Of a stretch of DNA of 10,353 bases, positions 5,648-10,353 are shown in pieces. Numbering within the stretch: position 1 is the first letter of the stretch; the number at the start of each line of letters is the position of its first letter. The translations under genes and the position numbers were made by a program. The notes beneath the pieces are model-generated. The model searched no databases, was not told the DNA's origin, and saw nothing but the letters and a program-made list of their open reading frames with translations. This DNA comes from DATDYB01 sp036517115. Lineage in GTDB: Bacteria > Patescibacteriota > Minisyncoccia > Phycocordibacterales > PALSA-1337. Where the stretch lies: contig DATDYB010000001.1 of assembly GCA_036517115.1 (NCBI GenBank), positions 1 through 10,353 of the forward strand, written 5' to 3'.

Positions 5648-6334
5648 TTAATGAGTGCCCATTTCGTTGGCGCAATTCTCACACTTAAAGATGAATCCGT
5701 GACGTTTGGTGGTGTGTCCACATTGGTTGCAGTCAGGCGTCTCTTCACGAAGTGGCGCTTGTACAGGACTCCGGTACTCGAATAGCACAGCTAATGCTGT
5801 CTCCGCTTTCGATAGTGCAAGAATTTTTTTAGCAACGTCAGGATGGCAATTAGGGCCACGTTCAGCCCATCCGGTAGACTTCTCCTCATGTACAACAACC
5901 CTGGTGGGCCCTCCATGTTTGGTGACAAGAAGAATGATGTATCGTCTCGACTCGTCTCGTTCAGTACCATGGAACCTGTTGTACTGCCTTTCCTTGTCTT
6001 CAACTAATGCCAATACGAAAGCTTTGATTGATAGGCCTCCTTTTTGGAGTACAGTTTCTAAAGTATCTTCTCTGCTGAAACCGTTGAGAGGCTTTATCTG
6101 ACTCATGTAGATCTTGAAGCTTTCAGATTTTTCGAGTCTGGTAAATACTTTAGGGATGTTTGCTACGGCGGCTTCAAGCTTTACTTGCTCTCGCCGCGCT
6201 CGGGCGGCCGAAAGTTTCTGTCGATGGTTTTCCTTGCGCTGTTTTTCCTCAAAGAGTCTAACTGCTCTATCAAAGAGTGAATCAGCGGGGCCTTTTTTCT
6301 TTTTCTTTACATTGACTATTGTACCTTCGAGCAT
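5648..6334 (-). CDS. Orphan protein with basic N-terminus and C-terminal zinc ribbon (228 aa)
   Basis: I do not recognise a family. Residues 10-14 are five lysines in a row. Residues 18-58 are highly charged and helical (FEEKQRKENHRQKLSAARAR region), probably coiled-coil or nucleic-acid binding. A mixed alpha/beta middle (60-195) includes YIILLVTKHGGPTRVVVHEE (132-151). The C-terminus is a treble-clef or zinc-ribbon-like knuckle: C202 and C205 in CNQCG, C218 and C221 in CENC. Such ribbons bind nucleic acid or proteins; which applies here is unknown. No membrane segment or signal peptide. ATG 6334 follows AAAGG at 5-6 nt spacing and a good promoter. It is a single-gene unit with its own terminator, hence independently expressed. 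Confidence 0.78.
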   Translation of the reverse strand: MLEGTIVNVKKKKKGPADSLFDRAVRLFEEKQRKENHRQKLSAARARREQVKLEAAVANIPKVFTRLEKSESFKIYMSQIKPLNGFSREDTLETVLQKGGLSIKAFVLALVEDKERQYNRFHGTERDESRRYIILLVTKHGGPTRVVVHEEKSTGWAERGPNCHPDVAKKILALSKAETALAVLFEYRSPVQAPLREETPDCNQCGHTTKRHGFIFKCENCANEMGTH

Positions 6335-6359
6335 AATGTTCCTTTCTGTTCTGTGCCTA

Positions 6360-6387
6360 AGTATCTATATTTATAAAATGATGTCAA
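6360..6387 (-). promoter_or_regulatory. Promoter of the zinc-ribbon gene
   Basis: On minus, TTGACA (6387-6382), a 16-bp AT-rich spacer and GATACT (6365-6360). The predicted leader is about 18 nt and carries AAAGG. The -35 is perfect and the -10 matches 4 of 6. Confidence 0.72.
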
Positions 6388-6402
6388 CCCAGTTAGTGGT
6401 CA

Positions 6403-7287
6403 TTAATTGGCGTTGAAAAGCTTGATCAGATACTGGTCGATATCCCTCTGGTCGATGTCATAAAAGTATTGACCGCTATCATGAAGTTTGGTTGCAAGCT
6501 CAATACCGACAAAGCGCCAATGCCACGGTTCGAACTGGTAATATTTATTTTGTTTTGGATATGAAAGAATGAAGCCGTGTTGGTGCGCATGTTCCTGGAG
6601 CCATGCAAATGCCGGTGATTTTTCAAAATTGTTAAATGGCGTGGTTGAAGAAGCGGTAAAATCAACGGCGGTGCCAAGCTGGTGTTCCGAGTACCCTTGC
6701 TCCGCTGAGAATTGATTGGCGGTTCCCGCTCCGTAGGTTACCCGGTAGTTCGACTTTAAAGAGGCTTGGGTACCAAACGAGCGATAACCTGAAACAATTT
6801 CGAGAGGCGCGCTTGATGCGAGTGCTGCGGAAAGCAGATTGGATAGGTACGGAAGTACTTTTACATGAACTTGTATTGCCTTGTTTTTAACATATAAATA
6901 TTCATACGGAATCTCTGATAGTCCTTCGGGTACATAGTTCTCATTGAGAAAGTATACTTTTGAATATTTTTTCAAAAGCTCTGGATCAGTCTGAGTGAGT
7001 TTTTCAAGGTTAGTGATGATATGCTTGTTCCCTCTAACTTCTTCTTCGTAGTAATTCAAACGATTTTTTGTACCATCAAGATCTTCTGAAAGACGAGCGT
7101 TTTCTTCTTCTGTACGTAGCAACTCCTGCCGTGTGTTATCGAGAGACTCAGTAAGCTCCTTAACATTATTTCCAAGATCTATTGCTTTCTCGTGAAGCAT
7201 CCATATGCGGTAGAAGGCAAACCCAAGAAGCGCTACGATGAGAAGGCCTCCGGCGTAGAGTGTTCTTTTTTGTCGAGTTGATTTCAC
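6403..7287 (-). CDS. Membrane-anchored D-alanyl-D-alanine (or LD-) carboxypeptidase, M15B VanY/LdcB type, GTG start
   Basis: A zinc peptidase that trims stem peptides of peptidoglycan outside the cell. The 294-aa protein has a basic N-terminus, one membrane anchor (11-29) and a long coiled coil (about 33-97; LTESLDNTRQELLRTEEENA and onward), then an M15B catalytic domain (about 110-275). Signatures are SGYRSFGTQ (166-174), QGYSEHQLGTAVDF (197-210) with zinc ligands H202 and D209, and EPWHWRFVG (253-261) with the catalytic Glu E253 and third ligand H256. DD- and LD-specific enzymes cannot be told apart from these motifs. The start is GTG at 7287: no ATG is in frame before an upstream stop, and an extended -10 lies 7 nt upstream. 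It sits 28 nt after the polysaccharide deacetylase, suggesting joint work on the wall. Confidence 0.94.
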   Translation of the reverse strand: MKSTRQKRTLYAGGLLIVALLGFAFYRIWMLHEKAIDLGNNVKELTESLDNTRQELLRTEEENARLSEDLDGTKNRLNYYEEEVRGNKHIITNLEKLTQTDPELLKKYSKVYFLNENYVPEGLSEIPYEYLYVKNKAIQVHVKVLPYLSNLLSAALASSAPLEIVSGYRSFGTQASLKSNYRVTYGAGTANQFSAEQGYSEHQLGTAVDFTASSTTPFNNFEKSPAFAWLQEHAHQHGFILSYPKQNKYYQFEPWHWRFVGIELATKLHDSGQYFYDIDQRDIDQYLIKLFNAN

Positions 7288-7294
7288 GCAGATG

Positions 7295-7303
7295 ATTGTA
7301 TCA
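7295..7303 (-). promoter_or_regulatory. Extended -10 promoter of the carboxypeptidase gene, placed for a leaderless transcript
   Basis: TGATACAAT on minus (7303-7295) matches TGn plus TAnAAT. Seven nt separate it from the GTG at 7287 and no Shine-Dalgarno exists, so a leaderless or 1-nt-leader mRNA with a GTG start is predicted. No -35 (AGCGTT at 17 bp); that region overlaps the deacetylase stop. Confidence 0.6.
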
Positions 7304-7315
7304 CACAGCGGTCAC

Positions 7316-8158
7316 CTAACGCTCCAATACGTCGATAAAATCCTGTATACGATCGCTCACCAAAATACCGCGCAGTTTTAATAAACTATCTTTATGGTGA
7401 TAAATACCCTTATAGGTCGTTCGCCCCGTAGCATACCCTGCTTCCCTCAGGATATTCATTTTATCGTCATCCATAGAACCATACGGTGACGCGAAATGTA
7501 TCACCGGTTTCCCTAGTTCTCTTTCCAGAATTTTCTTGCTTGCGGTAACTTCTTGTGTAACTTTATCCAGGGCGAGTGTTTTAAAATACGGATGTGACTG
7601 CGTATGGGAAGCGATGGTCATACCTGCCTGGTCCATTTCTCGGAGCTGATCCCACGTGAGATATATTTTATTACCGATGGGATCCGTATAGACATAAAAT
7701 GTCGCTGTCATGCGGTATTTTTTTAAAAGAGGAAACGCGTACGCATACTGATTGCGCCAGCCGTCGTCGAAGGTTAAGAACACGGGTTTTATAGTGGGTG
7801 ATGTGGTACCCAGCGTGGCGTAGCGCACCAATTCGTCTGGTGAAATCGTGGTATATCCATGTTCTGCTAAATATTTGAGATGCTGCTCGAGTAGTTCAGG
7901 AGTAACATCAAACTGGTCCTGTAGGATCGACTCACCCCGTACATACGGCCTGACGTGATGGTAAATAAAAATGGGTACTTTAATCGAGCCGGGGACCGGC
8001 TTTTCTTCCGATAAATTTTGCAGGGCTTTTTCAACCGCTGCCCACTCCATGTCGAGAGAGACAAGAGAAAGCCCCTTTTGTATATTAATGTGTCCCCACG
8101 CATAGCACATTAGAGCGATCAGGATCAACATTCCGAGCGCGTATACGGGGTTTTTCAT
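7316..8158 (-). CDS. Membrane-anchored polysaccharide deacetylase (NodB/CE4 family)
   Basis: Removes N-acetyl (or similar) groups from a cell-surface polysaccharide; whether the target is peptidoglycan or an exopolysaccharide cannot be read from the sequence. The 280-aa protein has an N-terminal membrane anchor (about 5-22) and a stalk, then PIFIYHHVRPYV (62-73) as in PgaB/IcaB-like members. The NodB motifs are TFDDGW (129-134) with D131 and D132, HTQSHP (185-190) with zinc ligands H185 and H189, and FASPYG (222-227), where the usual Arg of motif 3 is absent, as in some groups of the family. The start is the first ATG, with no Shine-Dalgarno but a -10 box 7 nt upstream. It is the gene directly before the carboxypeptidase. 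Confidence 0.94.
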   Translation of the reverse strand: MKNPVYALGMLILIALMCYAWGHINIQKGLSLVSLDMEWAAVEKALQNLSEEKPVPGSIKVPIFIYHHVRPYVRGESILQDQFDVTPELLEQHLKYLAEHGYTTISPDELVRYATLGTTSPTIKPVFLTFDDGWRNQYAYAFPLLKKYRMTATFYVYTDPIGNKIYLTWDQLREMDQAGMTIASHTQSHPYFKTLALDKVTQEVTASKKILERELGKPVIHFASPYGSMDDDKMNILREAGYATGRTTYKGIYHHKDSLLKLRGILVSDRIQDFIDVLER

Positions 8159-8165
8159 GCTCTGA

Positions 8166-8171
8166 AGTATA
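8166..8171 (-). promoter_or_regulatory. -10 box of the deacetylase gene, placed for a leaderless transcript
   Basis: TATACT on minus (8171-8166) is followed by 7 nt and ATG 8158, with no Shine-Dalgarno between. The -35 is poor (TTTAGT at 17 bp, 3 of 6). Confidence 0.55.
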
Positions 8172-8216
8172 CTCTACAGTGTCTAAAAACTAAAAGTGAG
8201 AAGTATAAAAAACCGA

Positions 8217-8615
8217 TTACTTCTTCTTAATATCCTGCCAGACCCCGATGGTGTTCCCTTCGGTATCTTTAACGTACGCGTAAAAGCCCATACCCATCAT
8301 TTCTTTTTTCTCCATAACGATTGTCCCTCCGGCTGCTTTAACTTTATCTAATGCAGTGTCGATGTTCTCTGTGACTACGGCTATGGTGGGACCGGTTACA
8401 GGTAGGCTTTTCCCTCGCTCGAACATTCCCCCGTTAATAAATCCTGGTTCCTTCCACATATTTTTTTCATCAACAGGACCGGTGTAGAGTCCGACGTAAT
8501 TTGTGCCATCCGGCATTGGCCAGTCTTTAGTTCCCCAACCGAAGGATTGCTCGTAAAATTTCTTTGCTCGACTGATATTGTCTACGGGAATTTCAAAATG
8601 TTGTACTTTATCCAT
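8217..8615 (-). CDS. VOC superfamily protein (glyoxalase/bleomycin-resistance fold)
   Basis: The 132-aa protein is two betaalphabetabetabeta modules: QHFEIPVDNISRAKKFYEQS with FGW (5-27) starts the first, and PTIAVVTENIDTALDKVKAA (76-95) to FYAYVKDTEGNTIGVWQDI the second. H6 matches the first metal ligand of VOC enzymes. The usual terminal Glu ligand of a GLWE-type ending is Q127 here, so metal binding may differ. Substrate cannot be inferred; members include glyoxalases, dioxygenases and antibiotic-binding proteins. The frame is open to 8699, but that 28-residue extension (hydrophobic and Lys/Asn-rich) covers the promoter and is not family-like, so I choose ATG 8615. No Shine-Dalgarno. It lies upstream of the deacetylase on the same strand, 58 nt away, with no terminator seen between. 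Confidence 0.9.
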   Translation of the reverse strand: MDKVQHFEIPVDNISRAKKFYEQSFGWGTKDWPMPDGTNYVGLYTGPVDEKNMWKEPGFINGGMFERGKSLPVTGPTIAVVTENIDTALDKVKAAGGTIVMEKKEMMGMGFYAYVKDTEGNTIGVWQDIKKK

Positions 8616-8648
8616 AGTTATGATGATGAATGATCTCTTAATATTTTT

Positions 8649-8657
8649 ATTGTAGCA
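8649..8657 (-). promoter_or_regulatory. Extended -10 promoter of the VOC gene
   Basis: TGCTACAAT on minus (8657-8649) is an extended -10. Initiation near 8642 gives a 27-nt leader without a Shine-Dalgarno before ATG 8615. A plus-strand TTGACA at 8693-8698 also exists but has no good -10 at 17 bp (TAGTTA). Confidence 0.6.
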
Positions 8658-8848
8658 TAGAAGAAATAGTATAAAATTTTCCATACTTCTTTTTGACAAT
8701 AGTTGTCCTTTTGTGTAGTTATCTAGGTTCTTACCTTTTAAATCTTGAGCTACTACACCTATTTACTACTGTAAGATCAAATCCGGTTACGTTCTTGAGC
8801 AAAGTGTGTTCTAGACCATTTTATGTATCTATCCGTCAATATTAGGCA

Positions 8849-8854
8849 TATAAT
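8849..8854 (+). promoter_or_regulatory. Consensus -10 box before a possible small ORF
   Basis: TATAAT (8849-8854) is followed by 6 nt and ATG 8861, the same spacing as the predicted leaderless promoters of hpf and msrB. No -35 or TGn element. It could instead drive a long leader of the secreted-protein gene at 9037. Confidence 0.45.
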
Positions 8855-8860
8855 TTAAAT

Positions 8861-8968
8861 ATGCCCAGAAACAGTACATTTTCCCCCTCGACTCCCTTCT
8901 CGATGTGTTCGGGCAATCGGTTGTTCGGTGGGGTGCTCGAGATTGAGCTAAAAAATTCGGAAGGGTAG
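8861..8968 (+). CDS. Possible leaderless 35-aa small ORF
   Basis: An open frame of 35 codons starts MPRNSTFSPSTPF and ends in ELKNSEG before TAG. Its only support is a perfect TATAAT placed 6 nt before the ATG, as in the leaderless genes of this window. The peptide has no signal peptide, membrane segment or known motif. The same DNA can fold as RNA: CGGGCAA (8910-8916) pairs with TTGTTCG (8921-8927) using two G-U pairs, flanked by CTCGA (8887-8891) and TCGAG (8937-8941). It could therefore be a structured leader rather than a gene. Confidence 0.25.
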   Translation: MPRNSTFSPSTPFSMCSGNRLFGGVLEIELKNSEG

Positions 8969-8978
8969 GTCGTTTGGT

Positions 8979-8995
8979 AAACCCCCCGGTTTTTT
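8979..8995 (+). terminator. Weak hairpin with T-tract in the leader region of the secreted-protein gene
   Basis: AAACC (8979-8983) pairs with GGTTT (8988-8992) around CCCC, and six T's run 8990-8995. The stem is only 5 bp, so this may be a weak terminator or attenuator after the possible small ORF, or chance. The rest of the 8616-9036 gap shows no tRNA or recognised riboswitch. Confidence 0.25.
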
Positions 8996-9036
8996 AGGTA
9001 CACGTTATTATAGTAATAGCACTAATACATAACAAC

Positions 9037-9528
9037 ATGAAAAAAATTAATAAAAGTGTAATGATCGCTGTATTCGCAACCTTATTTGTTCTTGGGTCGG
9101 TTGCGCCCTCTCTGGTATTCGCGGCCGACACTCCTTTCATTCATATTGTGACTGTAACCAGACACGCAGATTCTATCTCGTTCGGACCTGGCAACATCCT
9201 CTATACCTATACAGTGACCAACCCTGGCATTGTCTCTCTCAGTAATGTATCGGTTTCCGATAATGGATGTACTCCGGTACTTGGTCTTGCCGGTGATTTC
9301 AATAACAACAATCTACTCGATGCCGGTGAACGATGGATATACACCTGTCAAAGATATGTAGCGGTTCCCACCTCGAGCGTAGCGACTGCTGAAGGCAGCG
9401 CGAACGGTATGACTGCTCGTGAGCAAGTTGTCTCTACTGTCCTTCTCACGGGAACAGAGGGTTCAGTGTTGGGCGTTAGCACCTATGTTCCTAGCTTCCC
9501 TGCAGCGGGATTTGCACCGGAAAATTAA
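9037..9528 (+). CDS. Secreted DUF11/DUF7507-like protein with LPXTG-like C-terminus, probable sortase substrate
   Basis: The 163-aa precursor has a clear signal peptide (1-29; KKINK, a hydrophobic core, likely cleavage VFA|ADT). One beta-sandwich repeat follows (about 36-136): ILYTYTVTNPGIVSLSNVSV (54-73), a Cys pair (C78, C104), GDFNNNNLLDAGERWIYTC (86-104). This matches DUF11/DUF7507 surface repeats, whose N/D-rich loop may bind calcium. After the domain come EGSVLGVS (141-148), shared with the exported protein at 1747-2079, and FPAAGFAPEN ending the protein. FPAAG resembles LPXTG, but no hydrophobic segment or basic tail follows, unlike a standard cell-wall sorting signal. A sortase gene lies 79 nt downstream. 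No Shine-Dalgarno; TATAGT (9009-9014) is a possible -10. Confidence 0.88.
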   Translation: MKKINKSVMIAVFATLFVLGSVAPSLVFAADTPFIHIVTVTRHADSISFGPGNILYTYTVTNPGIVSLSNVSVSDNGCTPVLGLAGDFNNNNLLDAGERWIYTCQRYVAVPTSSVATAEGSANGMTAREQVVSTVLLTGTEGSVLGVSTYVPSFPAAGFAPEN

Positions 9529-9564
9529 ACACTCTGTCTGTCGTCAGTTAGTGCCGTGAGGCAA

Positions 9565-9592
9565 GAAAGTCCCCGCCTCGGCGGGGACTTTC
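9565..9592 (+). other. 12-bp GC-rich perfect hairpin between the substrate and sortase genes
   Basis: GAAAGTCCCCGC (9565-9576) pairs with GCGGGGACTTTC (9581-9592) around a CTCG loop, ending 15 nt before the sortase ATG. There is no U-tract on either strand, so it is not a standard terminator. It may be a partial terminator or mRNA-stability element that lowers sortase expression relative to the upstream secreted protein. No promoter was found between the two genes. Confidence 0.7.
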
Positions 9593-9607
9593 CATCAGAG
9601 ACAACCT

Positions 9608-10234
9608 ATGCATCCACTAACCACATCACATCGGTCACTATTCATTGTTGGGTGCGCGATGATCATGCTCTCGCTCGTGATGGTCTTTTCACCAGTCTTT
9701 GATCGTCTTAGTGGTTACCATTACGTACATCCAGCTTTAATGGCTGGACGTGGGTCAGTCCTTCAGGCAGCCATACAGGAACAAACGGTTGTGGGTCTTC
9801 CTCTACGCCTCAGGATCCCGGCAATACATGTAGACGCGGTCGTCGAGCGTGTGGGTATAGCCTCAGATGGTGCAATGGATGTTCCAAAGGGACCGTTAGA
9901 GGTTGGTTGGTTTGACCTCGGACCACGGCCGGGCGAGAAAGGAAATGCCGTTATTGACGGGCACTTTGGCACCATCAAGGGAATACCGGCTGTATTTAAT
10001 AATTTGTACACCTTACGTGCAGGAGACAAGATATACATTGAACATGGACAAGGGACTATCACTACGTTCGTGGTGCGGGAATTAAAAAGATTCGGACCCA
10101 CCGACGATGCTGTGGACGTGTTCGTTTCGAGCGATGGAAAAGCCCATCTGAACCTCATCACCTGCGAAGGAGAATGGAATAAGATCACGAAATTGTACTC
10201 TGAGCGACTGGTAGTTTTTGCTGACGTAGAGTAG
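9608..10234 (+). CDS. Sortase family transpeptidase, probably class E/F-like
   Basis: A membrane-anchored cysteine transpeptidase that cleaves sorting motifs of exported proteins and joins them to the envelope or to each other. The 208-aa protein has an N-terminal membrane anchor (about 11-30) and a sortase beta-barrel (about 63-206). The active-site triad is visible: H119 in AVIDGHFG, C186 in NLITCEGEW and R200 in YSERLVVF. The stretch MDVPKGPLEVGWFDLGPRPG (90-109) with GNAVIDGH (112-119) is typical of class E/F-like enzymes; exact class needs a phylogeny. The start is the first ATG; no clear Shine-Dalgarno is present. It follows the secreted DUF11/DUF7507-like protein without a visible promoter, so co-transcription through the intervening hairpin is likely. 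After the stop, 10235-10324 holds nothing I can support. Confidence 0.93.
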   Translation: MHPLTTSHRSLFIVGCAMIMLSLVMVFSPVFDRLSGYHYVHPALMAGRGSVLQAAIQEQTVVGLPLRLRIPAIHVDAVVERVGIASDGAMDVPKGPLEVGWFDLGPRPGEKGNAVIDGHFGTIKGIPAVFNNLYTLRAGDKIYIEHGQGTITTFVVRELKRFGPTDDAVDVFVSSDGKAHLNLITCEGEWNKITKLYSERLVVFADVE

Positions 10235-10324
10235 ATGTGACCATTATGTGTGATGAGGTGATAAAAAATATATGGTTTTGCGGATTTTTTAGTGGCGTAT
10301 AAGTTGTAACATTGCATGAGCAAG

Positions 10325-10353
10325 AAAAAATGCGCCGACCGGAGGTCGGCGCA
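10325..10353 (-). terminator. GC-rich hairpin at the window edge, intrinsic terminator on minus
   Basis: TGCGCCGACC (10331-10340) pairs with GGTCGGCGCA (10344-10353) around GGA. The A-run 10325-10330 becomes a T-tract directly after the stem on minus, so it fits a terminator for a minus-strand gene lying beyond the right edge. It may also stop the sortase transcript; the bases after it on plus are not in the window. Confidence 0.75.

Noticed and set aside
5706..6101. 131-codon plus-strand frame opposite the zinc-ribbon gene
   Set aside because: Shadow frame: no promoter or Shine-Dalgarno, and the opposite strand carries a gene with promoter, ribosome-binding site, CxxC pairs and terminator.
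8616..8699. In-frame N-terminal extension of the VOC protein by 28 codons
   Set aside because: It covers an extended -10 promoter and encodes a hydrophobic, Lys/Asn-rich stretch not found at the start of VOC proteins.
8700..9036. Possible tRNA or known riboswitch in the long gap before the secreted protein
   Set aside because: No TTCGANTC T-loop, cloverleaf or recognised riboswitch core was found by reading; only local hairpins are visible.
10245..10301. 18-codon frame after the sortase
   Set aside because: Too short, with no promoter, ribosome-binding site or motif to support it.
9763..10323. 186-codon open frame on minus opposite the sortase
   Set aside because: It lies antisense to a sortase with an intact catalytic triad and gives a low-complexity, Ser/Thr/Pro-rich translation with no domain or ribosome-binding site.

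Overview
This window most resembles a genome fragment from a Candidate Phyla Radiation (Patescibacteria) bacterium, probably within the Parcubacteria. That placement is an inference from gene content; there is no rRNA or other marker to prove it. Supporting points are a short TruB without a PUA domain, a membrane-anchored cyclophilin next to a short HPF, DUF2914 and DUF6624 proteins, a DUF11/DUF7507-like secreted protein beside a sortase, and many small orphan genes. Gaps are short, and TAA, TAG and TGA all appear to act as stops (standard bacterial code 11, not the UGA=Gly code of some CPR lineages). By eye the GC content is in the mid-40s.

Layout. The left edge (1-88, minus) holds the start of a truncated helix-turn-helix/transposase-like gene. 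It faces away from an orphan 107-aa gene that has a near-perfect sigma70 promoter. Positions 571-1657 hold a hairpin and then a minus-strand pair: HPF followed, 5 nt later, by a membrane-anchored cyclophilin-type isomerase. Next come a small secreted, membrane-anchored protein on plus (1747-2079), a degenerate HAD-like protein on minus (2132-2638), then truB and msrB on plus (2771-3873). msrB is convergent with a DUF6624 gene, and the two share one bidirectional terminator that contains the DUF6624 stop codon. Positions 4464-8615 are all minus: a seven-TM DUF2914 protein, an orphan zinc-ribbon protein, a VanY/LdcB-like carboxypeptidase, a polysaccharide deacetylase and a VOC (glyoxalase-fold) protein. 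The right end is plus: a 421-nt gap with a possible leaderless small ORF, a secreted DUF11/DUF7507-like protein, and a sortase.

How the genes work together. The carboxypeptidase, deacetylase, sortase, two candidate surface substrates and DUF2914 protein suggest cell-envelope maintenance and surface display. HPF and TruB serve the ribosome and tRNA; the isomerase and MsrB serve protein folding and repair. The two candidate surface proteins (1747-2079 and 9037-9528) share an EGSVLG stretch, conserved also at DNA level, just before an LPXTG-like C-terminal motif. The sortase follows the second one directly.

Regulation shows two architectures. The orphan genes (107 aa, DUF6624, zinc ribbon) have TTGACA-type -35 boxes, good -10 boxes and Shine-Dalgarno sites. 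HPF, msrB, the carboxypeptidase and the deacetylase instead have a -10 box only 6-7 nt before the start codon and no Shine-Dalgarno site, which predicts leaderless mRNAs. No tRNA, rRNA, CRISPR array or complete mobile element was seen.
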